DNA of 64,000 nt, from positions 24,705,188 to 24,769,187 of the forward strand of contig JACGWO010000012.1 of assembly GCA_034509735.1 (NCBI GenBank), given 5' to 3'. Under the pieces are notes generated by a model, which was not told the DNA's origin, searched no databases, and was given only the letters and a program-made list of their open reading frames with translations. The stretch's first letter is position 1; each line of letters opens with the position of its first letter. The stretch is from Sesamum alatum. Taxonomy: Eukaryota > Streptophyta > Magnoliopsida > Lamiales > Pedaliaceae. This document shows positions 23,446 through 34,986 of the stretch, one piece after another. A program made the position numbers and the translations under genes.

Positions 23446-26083
23446 ATGGATCTCATCCCTCCAAATCTACGACCAGATGAGTCGAGCCCCGAGTGGATGA
23501 ACAAAGGCGACAACGCATGGCAGCTCACCGCCGCCACTCTGGTGGCGCTGCAGTCTATGCCGGGACTAGTGATCCTTTACGGCGGCATGGTTAAGAAGAA
23601 ATGGGCCATCAACTCGTCCCTCATGGCAGTCTACGCGTTTGCAGCGACCTTAATCTGTTGGGTGGGGTGGGGTTACCGCATGGCGTTCGGCGATAAACTA
23701 GTCGCCTTCTGGGGAAAGCCGGCCGTGGCTCTGGACGACAGTTTCCTTCTCGGGCAGGCGTTTATCGGCTACTTTCCGACGGCGACGATGGTGTGGTTTC
23801 AGTTCGGGTTTGCTGGCATCACGCCGGTTCTGATAGGCGGGGCGTTGCTGGGGAGGATGAAGTTTGTGGCGTGGATGGCGTTTGTGCCGCTATGGCACAC
23901 GTTCTGTTATACGGTGGGGGCGTTCAGCGTGTGGAGTCCGAAGGGGTGGCTGGCGAAGATGGGAGTGATTGATTTTGCTGGAGGGTTTGTCATTCATCTA
24001 TCTTCTGGTGTTGCTGGATTCACTGCTGCATATTGGGTACGTAAATTATGTCTTCATTTCAGGAAATAGAGTAAGAAATTCTAGCCCGGACCTTACTCAG
24101 TCAAATTTAAATAGATCATACGACAAGTGTAATATATTTATCGTGTGATTAATGTACAATTCAAAAAAATGACCAATCATACGACAAATATATCACAATT
24201 ATTCTATGATTAATTTGTGTAAGTATATATGTAGGTGGGTCCAAGGAGTGTTAAGGACAGAGAAAGATTTCCACCAAACAACGTAGTAATGATGCTGGGG
24301 GGCGCAGGCCTGGTATGGATGGGATGGAGTGGGTTCAACGGCGGAGCGCCATATGCCACCAGCACGGTGGCGTCGCTTGCAGTGATCAACACGCACGTTT
24401 GCGCGGCCACCAGCCTGGTGACCTGGCTGCTGCTTGATATTTATGTCTCTGGCAAGCCTTCTGCCCTCGGAGTTGTCAATGGCTTGATCACTGGCCTTGT
24501 CTGCATCACCCCTGCTGCAGGTACACTACCTCTCTCCTTCCATCCTCAATGAAACAGGTATCTCATGAGTTTCCAATCAGTATAAACGTAAAAGGTCGTT
24601 ACATAATTATATTAATATTAGTGAAATGAGAAATATATCGATTGGATTAATAAATTCACGTTACGACAAACTCAGATCATGCAAGTGAGAGAATACCAAT
24701 AAAATTATATTAAATGAGATAAATTTCCATACGGATCACAAGTTCTCAATTCTACACCAGTCTTAAGTACAACGAATTTATAATTAATTAGAAGAATGAC
24801 ATTTATAATTAACTAGTAAATTTGAGGTTTGGCTTGACAGAAAAAATTGTGATATGTATCGAATTTCTTGTTGCAAATCCGGCCAGTTATAGCTTATATT
24901 TTATATTGATAAAAATGTAATTTTGATCTAGTAATATAGGGTATGACAGTTTTGGATTTCTCCGATTTTGAACTTGTAACTAAACGCCATAGTTAAAAAA
25001 GAATATAGTACATTTACTAATCCAAATACCGCCAGAAAATCCTAAATTCATGAAAAATTAACACATACTTGAGACCCGAACCTTTTAATTTGGGAATTTT
25101 TAATTTTCTAGCCAGTTTTGCTGACGTGACATTTATTGAAGTTGTCTATTAATCACACTAGAAAAACATAGGGTTTAATGCAATTTACCCCTCCATGTGA
25201 TATTGCAAATGAGTAAATTAATCCCTATAAAAAAATAACAATTTATCTCCATCTGTTCTTTAAAATGAAACAATTTACCCTCATAGAATGGGGATAAATT
25301 GTTTCATTTTAAAAACACGGAAGGTAAATTAATTTATTTTAAAAAACACAACAAGATAAATTGCTATTTTATTTTTCATATAGAAGTAATTTGCACATTT
25401 TCATTTTCCCGAAAAACATATATCCCCTTGCAAAAATAATTGTCACTACAATCCAAAGCCCAGTATGACCAATTTCTTTTCCTGATCCCTATTAATAAAC
25501 TTACATGCATGCAGGAGTAGTGCAGTGCTGGGCAGCCATCTTGATGGGGTTAATCTCAGGAAGCTTGCCTTGGTACACACTCACGGTGCTGAACAACAAG
25601 ATAAGCCTATTGAGACATGTGGACGACACTTTCGCCATCTTTCACACACACGCGGTAGCCGGCAGCCTTGGCGGCATCCTCACCGGTTTGTTTGCGGTGC
25701 CTAAACTCAGCAGGCTGTTCTACATGGTGCCTGACTGGGACAAGTACATCGGCCTGGCTTACGCCCTGCAGACGGGACGAACGTCAGCCGGACTAAGACA
25801 AATGGGGATTCAACTTATAGCAATTGTGTTCATAGTGTGTCTCAACATTGTGGCCACCACCTTGATTTGTTTGTTCATCAAGTTGTTGGTTCCGCTGAGG
25901 TTGAGTGAAGAAGAACTGCAGGTCGGGGATGGTGAGGTACATGGAGAGGTGGCGTACGCATTGTGTAATGATGGTGGTACAGATCATAGTTTCGGAAATG
26001 CTAAGGTTAATTCAATGTATGATGTGGATGAGTTGCCTTCAGTCATGTCCAAAACGTCTAGCTATGAACTGTACAGGGTATGA
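23446..26083 (+). CDS. Ammonium transporter, AMT2/AMT3 type
   Basis: Three exons, 23446-24036, 24235-24520 and 25515-26083, total 1,446 nt, 481 aa; GT-AG junctions keep frame. The start [20 protein letters not shown] leads directly into the conserved [20 protein letters not shown] block. Further AMT blocks are [95 protein letters not shown] and the tail motif [10 protein letters not shown]. This family carries ammonium across membranes, usually the plasma membrane, through 11 membrane helices. The short loop after [12 protein letters not shown] and the [13 protein letters not shown] stretch resemble dicot 'AMT3 member 1' proteins more than AMT2;1, so no symbol is given. The sequence [11 protein letters not shown] has His where relatives I recall have Leu. 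Intron 2 (994 bp) holds a MITE at 25171-25410. Confidence 0.95.
25171..25410. mobile_element. MITE in intron 2 of the ammonium transporter
   Basis: TIR GGGTTTAATGCAATTTACCC at the left; inverse-like AAGTAATTTGCACATTTTCA then TTTTCCC at the right. A perfect 10-bp TSD GAAAAACATA lies at 25161-25170 and 25411-25420. A central hairpin pairs TTTAAAATGAAACAATTTAC with AAATTGTTTCATTTTAAA. The TSD length suggests a Mutator-like origin. It leaves the splice sites untouched. Confidence 0.88.
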
Positions 26084-26144
26084 TTTTATTTTCATGGCCT
26101 TTTCTTTAATTTTCTCTTAATTTGTAAGATCTGAGATGGGGACA

Positions 26145-26160
26145 AAAAAAAAGAAAAAAA
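26145..26160 (-). terminator. RNA polymerase III T-run terminator
   Basis: Ten bases beyond the tRNA 3' end on the minus strand there is a run of six T, a C, then nine T. This is a normal pol III stop for the tRNA-His gene. Confidence 0.85.
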
Positions 26161-26170
26161 CGAGTCGATT

Positions 26171-26242
26171 TGTGGCTGCTGGGATTCGAGCCCAGGTCTC
26201 CACGGCCACAACGTGGAATTCTTACCACTAAACTACAGCCAC
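26171..26242 (-). tRNA. tRNA-His (GUG), nuclear type
   Basis: The minus strand reads GTGGCTG acceptor arm, D arm TAGTTTAGTGGTAAGA, anticodon loop with TTGTGGC (anticodon GTG), and T arm with GGGCTCGAATCCCA, ending CAGCCAC plus discriminator A. The acceptor stem pairs fully. There is no intron and no encoded CCA, as expected of a nuclear gene. B-box GGTTCGAAT-like sequence is present (GGCTCGAATCC). It lies 87 bases past the transporter stop in convergent orientation. Confidence 0.96.
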
Positions 26243-29200
26243 TTTGTTGTTGATGTTTTGACGTTTAAAATTAAGACAGAATTAAGTCTAAGAATTTAGA
26301 TAATGACAAAACATTGTTTATCTATAGCATTTTCTTATTTGTATGGTGCGTTCAAATAATCTAGACCATACATGTCAATTGAATATATATAAAATCTATG
26401 TAATTTAATGTGATTAAAAATCACATGAAAACTCACTTTTATGTGTTATAAGTATTTAGTGTGACGGAATTAATTTTTGGGCATGTTTTAAAATTTAAAA
26501 TTAATTTTTATTTTATGGTCTGACTTGAAATTAATTAAAGAAAAGATTTTAAAAATAAAAATCAACTACACAGACGTACGTGTCACACAACATGAGCACC
26601 CGATTGACTGCATACATTAGGTGTAGGGGTGCCTTATCATTGGGTGCAGTAGTGCGTGCGCACCCAATTTGCTGCCAAGTACGCGCATCCTCATAACGGT
26701 GGTAACATCATAATTTTGAAAATACTGATTTTTTGTTTTTGTTTTTCTCTTTAGACATAAAGAATTTTTATTTGATTAAATTTGGAGTTATAGTTATGTC
26801 TACATACAAGTTGTTGAAAGAATTTGAATATTTTTTTTTCAATTTTATTAGGACTCTAGCTTGGAGAGTTTAACTTAAGTGATTTCTTATTAGATTTTAA
26901 TTAGGGGAGTTTACTCGACCCATTCACTAGCCTCCCGCAATGCTCAAGTAAGTGTGCCTCCATATGAGGACCTCCTTCTCTTCTGCCCACTCTCCATTCA
27001 CACGGTTCTCAACTTGGGACCAAGCTTATGGGGGCATTGAAGGCGGAGCTACTTAACTACCCCTTGGGATCAGTAGTCTTGAAAATTGGCAAGCAGAAAT
27101 ACTATCGCAAGCTCTATCTTTTAAGCTAAAAGTCTCTCACACACAATTCCTATCGAGGTATGCTTATATAGCAACTTTTTATTAAATTGTTTTATTTAGA
27201 TTTTGAATAATAAAATTATCTTATGAACATTCTACTACTTATTGCTGAAGGGAATACCTTGCATTCTGCCACTTTTAATAATAAAGATTTTGACTCACTA
27301 TTCCTTTCACATTCATGGTGAGGTTGACATTAACGTCTATGTTGGGTACAACAACTCCGGTAGAGTACCACCCTTTTTGAGAAGGTACTAGAGAAAGTAA
27401 TCGTACAAGTAGGAATTGAGGGAGCCACCTCAAACCTTCCTACTTGAGAAGGGGGAAAGGAGGAGTCACGTCAACAGTTGGGACGACCTTGTTCGCTCCA
27501 ATATGTTGCTTACCTCCAATATTCCTACAATCCATTTTTCTTATGTCTTAACCCGGTGCCTTGCAAATGGCATCAAATGATGCAAGCAAAATGCTCGAGT
27601 CTAATCAATTACGTCAAAACCTTTGAAAACATTTGCAAAATAAATATTAAGACTTTGATATTGAAGTTAGTAAACGCAGTAGAATAAAACAATCAAATTT
27701 AGACATGCAAAATTGTTGAGTGCATTTCAATGGATGTAGTAGTGTCAAAGTAAAGGTACAAATTTCCACCATTTGATTTGCTATTTATAAGCTTTTAGGG
27801 CGTGTTTACTTCGGCTTATTAATCAGCCTTAGTATTCTGTTCAGTAGCCTAATGGCCAGCCCGTGAGAAATTGGGCTGGCCCGTGATTTCAGCCTCAACT
27901 TGGCTAATTACAGTCAAGGAAATTTTGGGCTAGATTACAAGTGTTAGTGCTCTTGTAGCTTTTGGACTATTTTTCAGACTATTTTTTGCCCCTGTTTTTA
28001 GTGACCAAATGATGAGTATGTCCTTTGTAATTGGATAAATTACTACCGAACATGTGAGGTGCAATTAATACATCTGACCTTCTTTTTGACTGTTTCTCCC
28101 CATCTCCATTGTCATAGAAGTCCTCATCGGTGCACTTGGTAAGTGAAAATGAAAAAATATAGTGCCGCGACCATCTTTGGATTCTAAAAGCATTGGTCGC
28201 CGGAAAATTAAACGTCCGGAATTGTAACCAAGAGGAACATACCTCACAATGCAACTCCGAAGAACACTTCGCCGGCAGAAGAAAACATAAGGGAATAGGA
28301 TGCTGTAAAATTAGAGAAGGGAAGCTCAAGAAATCTACCCAAGTGCTTAAAAGAGATATGATAAAAACATTTTTGTCTTATTCGGGGGCAAAAGTGTAAA
28401 TGGACAAAACAATACTTGTTTCTATACATAGCAGTAAACATAGGTTTCATATAAACATCAACATTGTCCACTACAATGTTTTGGCCAGTAAATGAAAGAT
28501 TAATCTCTAGTCTCCCTCAGCTTCAGCCATGTCTCCTTTCTATTGTAGATAGATGCTACGTGTCTTTCACCAGGATTTAGGAGCATTATACATGAATATC
28601 CCTCCTAATATTTGTCAATTACAAAAAAAATAAAAATAAAAAAATAATAATCCTAAAGGCATTATGGTTCAAACAAAACTAAAAAAAAGTGAAGAATATC
28701 AACAGGGTTAAAATTGAATTTTAATGCAATTTTTTGCTAATATCAGTATCTTTGGACCTAAACACTGGTGGGGAGGATAGTTGATCTGGGTCGCTGCGAT
28801 CTTTAACGAGCACCTTACTAAGTGATCTCGTACACTTCCCAGACTTGTGTATCCCTGAGAAGAAGAAGCACGTTAGGCGAGTTGGGAGTGTCCCCGACGA
28901 AAATCCTTTGATGCTTAAGTCAATATAGGTCGAGATGGCAATATGGCGATCTAATACAGTAAATGTGGTTAAATATAACTTGAGTAACTTATCATAAATA
29001 TTGTGATGCAGGTGTATTTATAAGACCAAATGTATGTACTTGCCTGGTCTACGTGAATTCATCTCAAGGCTTGAGTTGCTCCATATTTAAGGATCTAAAT
29101 CTTGAATACTTGACATCGAGTATGATTCGGATCGCCAATCAAGATCAGGTCACGTATTTATCAAACTATCATCACTACAACATTCAAATTGATCAGATTC

Positions 29201-29430
29201 AAATATTTAAATTGGTCTTTTCAAAAATTTCTAAGGCCAATAGAAAAACTCCCCTATCAAGAAAAGAAACCCTCTTTACAACTCTTGGCCACATACCCCG
29301 ACAGAAAAGGCCAAAATACCAAACTCAACCACCCACCCAACTCATCAGCCCAAGCGAGAGGCAAGCCAGCAATAGCAGTAGATATCAGGCAGGAGAGGAT
29401 CACACATCGTCAATCCCACTCCCACCTACC
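26243..29430. other. Intergenic, tRNA-His to ribose-phosphate isomerase
   Basis: No gene is supported in these 3.2 kb. The stretch 26900-27480 is less AT-rich and may be an old transposon remnant, but I can name no family. The stretch 27790-27990 has inverted GGCCAGCCCGTGAGAAATTG / TTGGGCTGGCCCGTG. About 28860-29060 is a dispersed repeat (listed). The last few hundred bases should include promoter and 5' UTR of the isomerase gene. Confidence 0.6.
28860..29060. repeat. Dispersed repeat shared with 42010-42190
   Basis: Both places share, in the same order, CCTTTGATGCTTAAGTC / CCTCCGATGCCTAACTC, TATTTATA(A/G)GA(C/T)CAAATGT and ACTTGCCTGGTCTACGTG followed by CATCTC. The intervening sequence is diverged. 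Probably an LTR or other transposon fragment; the class is not recognised. This copy lies directly upstream of the isomerase gene. Confidence 0.6.
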
Positions 29431-30267
29431 ATGGCCGCCACCTTATCCCTCCTCTCCCCAACCTCCGTCTCCTCCCTCCGCCGCCATAATGCCACCCCAA
29501 CTCGCATCCACCTGCGCAACTCCCCCACCAAGTTCTCAGTCAAGGCTTTCTCCGCCCCAGTTCTCACCCAAGACGACCTCAAGAAACTCGCCGCCGACAA
29601 GGCCGTCGAGTACGTGAAAAGCGGCATGGTCCTCGGACTTGGCACCGGCTCCACCGCCGCATTTGTGGTGGATAAGATCGGGGCCCTCCTCAAATCCGGC
29701 GGACTCACGGATATAGTGGGCGTGCCCACTTCCAAGCGCACACAAGAACAGGCCGCCTCCCTTGGCATCCCGCTCTCTACCCTCGACGCCCATCCGCATC
29801 TTGACCTTGCAATTGACGGGGCTGACGAGGTGGACCCAAATCTTGACCTGGTGAAGGGCCGCGGTGGAGCCCTTTTGCGTGAGAAAATGGTCGAAGCTGC
29901 GTCCGACAAATTTGTGGTTGTGGTCGATGACTCCAAATTGGTATCTGGGCTCGGCGGATCAGGTCTCGCCATGCCCGTGGAGGTGGTGCAGTTTTGCTGG
30001 AATTATAATTTGGTGAGGCTGCAAGAATTGTTCAAGGAAGAAGGGTGCGACGCGAAGCTGAGATTGGACGACAGTGGGAAGCCATATGTTACTGATAATT
30101 CTAATTACATAGTGGATTTGTACTTCAAAACTCCGATAAAGGATTCAGGCGCGGCGGGGAAGGAGATTGCAGCGCTGGAAGGGGTGGTGGAGCACGGGCT
30201 GTTCTTGGATATGGCGACTGCTGTGATCATTGCTGGTGGGGATGGAGTGAGTATCAAGAGCAAGTGA
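29431..30267 (+). CDS. RPI3: Ribose-5-phosphate isomerase, chloroplast
   Basis: Single exon, 278 aa. It interconverts ribulose-5-phosphate and ribose-5-phosphate in the Calvin cycle and the plastid pentose-phosphate pathway. The open frame runs upstream to 29053, but the start at 29431 (MAATLSLLSPTSVSSLRRHN) gives a Ser/Thr/Arg-rich transit peptide of about 40 residues and the usual plant length; the sequence before it lies in a repeat and a likely 5' UTR. RpiA motifs are VLGLGTGSTAAF (GTGST at 71-75), AIDGADEVD (Asp129, Asp132) and KGRGGALLREK (Lys142, Glu151), matching the known active-site Asp, Asp, Lys and Glu. The late motif DMATAVIIAG is also present. Lack of introns is normal for this plant gene. 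The symbol follows the Arabidopsis plastid paralogue and is tentative. Confidence 0.95.
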   Translation: MAATLSLLSPTSVSSLRRHNATPTRIHLRNSPTKFSVKAFSAPVLTQDDLKKLAADKAVEYVKSGMVLGLGTGSTAAFVVDKIGALLKSGGLTDIVGVPTSKRTQEQAASLGIPLSTLDAHPHLDLAIDGADEVDPNLDLVKGRGGALLREKMVEAASDKFVVVVDDSKLVSGLGGSGLAMPVEVVQFCWNYNLVRLQELFKEEGCDAKLRLDDSGKPYVTDNSNYIVDLYFKTPIKDSGAAGKEIAALEGVVEHGLFLDMATAVIIAGGDGVSIKSK

Positions 30268-31641
30268 AGAGAAAGGTCAGAATTGCGAATTTTTGCTGCC
30301 TTTTCTTGAACTCGATTTTCAGTACATTATTGTGCAACGAATTTGTTGTAACACTAGCACGAGCTGCAAAGGGTAGATGAAAATAATTGAAAGAATTGGT
30401 TATAATGCTGTGTATTTATTTTGGACTATAACTTGATCAAGAGTGTAAAAGATTAATGCTTTTCATGGAAGTTTATATTGTTTTCTTATGCAGTCTACAC
30501 TTTGATCCTTGTATGTTTGATCAAGTGAGCTTAAATTTTTGTGTTAGATACTCTGGGCAAAGCTTCTGATTTAGTCTTGATAACAATTCTAATTATGCTG
30601 AAATTGTTGAATGAGTTCTTTCATTCAGCATATTCTGCCCGGAAAACTGCAATTAACATCCGAAATGGTGTTAGCATTTGCGCATTTGGCGCTCTGTTGT
30701 GGGGAGCTTCTTCCTAGAGAAGTACATTACAACGAGTTAAGTTCTGATTCCGGCATGGAGTCCTTGACAATGAATGTTGTGGTTCTGACCTTTGCCGGTG
30801 ATAGTCATTAGACTGCTTCAGAGAAGGCTACAGATGTAAGGAAGGGTAAATCTTGGCAAATGAAGTCTACTTCAAATGCTGTTGATCCAACTACCGTATA
30901 CAAACATCGACAAGGAGAATCAACGTAATCCAGAAAGCTATCCCGTGTTTGCTTCTTTTGGGGCAGTATCGATGGTCCACGAACATGGAGCTTATTTTCT
31001 TGAGTTTTTGTTGAGATTTCCTGATTAGACATTGTTGAGGGCAAGCTTCCACTCAGGTATCTAAAAGTTCAAGTATCTTCCGGGTAACAGTTCCTTATAT
31101 AATCACAACCTCTGCTCGCCCAACTTTGTGGTAGAGCAATTTGAGCAAGAACTTGGTCGGGTCACTGTGCATGTATGGAAGTCTATATTTATAATAAAGA
31201 AAGTTAAAGATAAGAATAGAAAGAAAAATATTGCTACCAAAAAGAAGAAATACATAAACTTCTAAGTTTTTCTTCTCGTTCAGCATTTTGTAAATGATAT
31301 ACATAGAAAAGGACACATGGGAAAAAGAAAACCTCTAGTGGTTCCAACTTGCAACCCAGAAACGAATCTTTTGGACAAAAACAAAAACCTTATCAAATGT
31401 CATAAATTAAGGGTGTGTGTGTCAGCTCCACTTTGTCGTTCCCCTTCATGGTCACAAATGGACAAAAGTCTAATGCTTATAATTTGAACTACCTGAGATG
31501 AGAAGTGATTACATAAAACAGTATTAACATGTTCCATGTGCTTTCTTGGTTTTCAATCAATCTATAAAGAAACCTGTTTGTACCTACCAGTCTACCACTT
31601 CATACACACACACACACAGACAGTGAGGTTCTTAAGCGAAG
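30268..31641. other. Intergenic, isomerase 3' side to reductase copy 1
   Basis: The 3' UTR of the isomerase probably covers the first 150-250 bases. No gene is supported beyond that. From about 31350 the sequence matches the 5' flank of reductase copy 3 (47610-47810): AACTTGCAACCC, a shared GCTCCACTTTGTCGT and AATGGACAAA. The last 60 bases carry a CA microsatellite (31600-31618) in the presumed 5' UTR of copy 1. Confidence 0.6.
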
Positions 31642-33486
31642 ATGAGCGGAACAGGAAAAGTTGTGTGCGTGACCGGAGCATCGGGCTACATAGCCTCATG
31701 GCTGGTGAAGCTATTGCTCCAGCGTGGTTACACTGTCAAAGCTACTGTTCGCAACCTCAGTCAGTTCTCTCTCTCTCTGTCTCACACACACACACACACA
31801 CACATACACAGAGACACACACAAATTGTATGAATGAGTTTGTATGAATTGACACAGATGATCCGAAGAAAATACTTCACCTAAAGGCACTTGAAGGAGCG
31901 CAGGAAAGGTTACACTTGTTCCAAGCCGACTTAATTGAAGATGGATCATTTGATTCAGTGCTTGATGGTTGTGAAGGTGTCTTTCATACGGCTTCACCTG
32001 TTTTGTTTTCGACATCTGATCCACAGGTTTGTTGTTTTACTTGTTTCACCACCAAATTGCACTTTTCGTCCCATAACTTAGGGGCGGTACATTTTCAGTC
32101 GCACTGCTTACAGAATTCTTGAAAATAGCCTCAGAACTCGTAAAAGATCTCGGTTTACCTCTGTGCACAATTCAGGCAGAACTGATAGAGCCAGCAGTGA
32201 AAGGAACACTTAACATCCTTAGATCGTGCAACAAAGTAACATCCGTCAGGCGAGTGGTGGTGACATCCTCTATGGCTTCAGTTTCTTTCAACGATAAACC
32301 CAAAGGCCCTGATGTTGTAATTGATGAAACATGGTTTTCAGATCCGGCATTCTGTGAAGAAACCAAGGTTTGACCCTTTCTTAGTGTGTCTGCAAGCGAT
32401 ATGTTTCTAAATTCATGGACTTGATGTTAGTAAACTGAAAATGGTTCCAGTATTGGTATCCCCTGTCAAAAACCTTGGCGGAGGAAGCTGCTTGGAAATT
32501 TGCAGAAGAGAATGGCATTGACTTGGTAGTAATGCATCCTGGCTTTGTGCTTGGTCCTCTTCTTCAGCCAACTCTCAATTGGAGTTCTGAGGCTTTTTTG
32601 GACATAATCAAAGGTATCACATTGCAATAACATCTTCTAAATTGTCCTTTTAGGCTGCATTTTGGATGAGCGAATTATGATTGTGGGTATGAATTTCAAA
32701 TGATTCCATATTGCACGGACTCCAGACATTACAATTCCATGCACAAAATATAGTTCAAAATGGAAATTTAAAGATTTGAATCCTTTTTAGCATGGATTTG
32801 TCCAAATATGTCTGTTGGATTTATTATTATGGATTTTAAAATCCTTAGTTTCGAACCTGTCGACCCAAATACAACATTAGTTCCTGGTGGAGTATTTTGT
32901 GTTCAATTTCTACCTCGTGTGAAGACAAAGATGTTTATAATCTGCCAGATTCTTCCCACAAACATAATATCTTTATAGAACATGAAATGACCAAATTTTC
33001 ATTTCGCAGGAAAGGAAGTGTTTCCAGTGTACCGATTCGTCGATGTTAGAGATGTTGCTTATGCTCATATACTGGCTTTTGAGAATTCAGCTAGTGGCAG
33101 ATACTGTTTGGTCGGACATGTATTAACCCATCCGAAAACTATGCTCGTGCTGAATAAGCTCTATCCTTCCCTCAACATTCCTATAACGTAAGCTTTCTGT
33201 ACGTACGCATGATATATATATATATATGGTCTCACTGTTCATGTTTTCTAACATTGTTGAAGGGAGAAAGGATCACCATTGTTCTATAAACATACACTTT
33301 ATTTTCAAATGTTTTAGTCATTTTCATCAATTTTGGTCCATAAATTGCAGAAATGCAATAGACACTCCAACCTACGAGGTCTCAAAGAAGAAAGCAGAAA
33401 GTTTGGGCATCAATTTCATGCCTCTGGAGGCGAGCTTCAAGGATGCTCTTGAAAGCTTGAAAGGGAAAAACTTCCTCACTGTTTAA
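31642..33486 (+). CDS. Phenylacetaldehyde reductase / CCR-like reductase, array copy 1 (intact)
   Basis: Six exons, 31642-31759, 31857-32026, 32176-32367, 32451-32613, 33010-33187 and 33351-33486, total 957 nt, 318 aa, all GT-AG and in frame. This extended short-chain dehydrogenase group (DFR, CCR, tomato phenylacetaldehyde reductase) uses NADPH to reduce aldehydes, ketones or CoA thioesters in the cytosol. Visible motifs are the dinucleotide fold [20 protein letters not shown] (TGxxGxxA at 11-18), GVFHTASPV, the strand with Ser128 (VVVTSSMAS) and WYPLSK with Tyr163 and Lys167 of the catalytic triad, then [14 protein letters not shown] and [17 protein letters not shown]. It lacks the KNWYCYGK signature of true lignin CCR, so a volatile-aldehyde or other small-aldehyde reductase is likelier. 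Substrate cannot be read from sequence. It is the only undamaged member of the four-copy array. Confidence 0.92.
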
Positions 33487-33783
33487 GACCAGAGTGGCAT
33501 TATGTGGGCAAATGTAATAATACCCATTATTGATTTCAATTTCAGTGTCTTTAAATGATATTGACTATATATGTTTTAGCTCAGCAAACTTGAAACTGGC
33601 AATAAGATGCAAGCACATAATATTGGTTGTTTAATTGATTGGGAGGATTGTTCTATTTGTTATTACGGACTAATTTGGTATTATCTTTTTAAATGATTTA
33701 TTTTTTATTTTGTTGCATCATTGTATTTAGTTTCATGATTGCAATACAGTTCGATGAAAACACACCGAAGTCATATTCTCCTC

Positions 33784-34529
33784 TGTTGGTTTTGGCCCAT
33801 GACCCATTCGGAAAGGCCCACTCACGACCCACAACCCCCACCATCTTGGACGACCCACACCACTACTTACTGGCCCAGTCCACTCTGATCCATCTGCAGC
33901 CCTTTGTCTTAGCCCAGCCCATCTCGGCCCACTTCGTCCGACTTATTAAGCCTTGACCTAAGGCTTAATTCATTTGGTCTTCTTCCTCTTGTCACCTAGG
34001 GTTTCCGCCGCCCCCTTCTTCTCTCTCACTCTCAAAGGTCAGTCTCTTTGATTTCTCCCCTTTCTCTCTCATGTTTCCGATGGCTTTGGTTCTCCCCCTC
34101 ACCGCCAACCTCCGCCTGTGCTATCTCATGCCCTTGTCGTATAAAAAGTTTGTCTATCCTTTGTATACAACAAGTGAACACAAGTGAGAACATTCCTTTC
34201 CCTCCTATCTCCTTCTCCGATCTCTCTTTCGGTCTGTCGTGACTGTTCCCGAGAGGTTTACTTTCTGTGGTATCCTCCTTTGTGTCTGTGTGACAGTCCT
34301 TTGTGGACCGTGGACCTTTGTGGTGGTTTGAGTAACCGGTGGTGGGAGCCAGCCTTGCCCGTGGCCGTGAGTTCCCGGATCTTGGCTCCCTGAGCCTTTT
34401 AGATATTGATAGGTTACTTTACAGTTTTGATTTGGTATTAAATCTGTAATTTGTAGTTAAGCTCTATTCAGTTTTGTAATAGTAAGATAGGATTTTTCGT
34501 AAATCCACTGGTGGCCCTCCACCCAACAG
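33784..34529 (+). repeat. Copia 5' LTR
   Basis: 746 bp, TG...CA ends. It contains a TATA-like TCGTATAAAAAG near 34137, a plausible promoter, and (GTTT)GTCTATCCTTTGTATA just after. It is nearly identical to the 3' LTR; the main difference is CTTCTTCTCTCTCACTC here against a copy with extra GGTTCCTCTC. Confidence 0.95.
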
Positions 34530-34544
34530 TAATATCAGAGCCGG
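34530..34544 (+). other. Copia primer binding site (tRNA-iMet type, altered)
   Basis: Just inside the 5' LTR the sequence is GTAATATCAGAGCCG. The usual initiator-Met site TGGTATCAGAGCC is recognisable, with changes in its first bases. Confidence 0.75.
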
Positions 34545-34986
34545 TTCATCCGGTTCTGGCTCCGGCATCCTCGCGGTAACTTCTAACCCTATCTCCGCTT
34601 ACGTTTTCGGTAAATTACTGCTGCGTGCACTTTACTGCTTCCGCAAAATTTCTCTGATATTATCTGTGTGATATGTCTGTTCTAAGTTAGTCTCATATCT
34701 CTGTGATAATTTTTTGGCTTAAAATTCTGAGTTTGTCTCATATCTCGGTGATAATTTTGAGCTTATTTTATCTGTGTGATTCAATATTGTACTATTTATT
34801 ATTTCCTGTTGATTATCTCCGTGATATTCTGAGTATCGAACCAAGATCGATCCGTCCTCTTACTTCTCACTTGGCCGGGTCCTTGAGACCGTTGGGTATC
34901 TGGTTGAGAGTAGGTCGAGGAACCCCTCTGTTTATTTTCTGTTGATTAGCATTTGTTGCTCTCGTGATTATTTCATTGTTTTCATT

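Noticed and set aside
29053..29430. N-terminal extension of the ribose-5-phosphate isomerase frame
   Set aside because: The frame is open, but the translated sequence is not transit-peptide-like, lies partly next to a dispersed repeat, and would make the protein 126 residues too long. The ATG at 29431 gives the normal plant protein.
29400..29972. 190-codon minus-strand frame
   Set aside because: Antisense shadow of the GC-rich isomerase coding sequence.
34048..34393. Short frames in the copia LTRs
   Set aside because: Non-coding LTR sequence, repeated in the 3' LTR; not genes.
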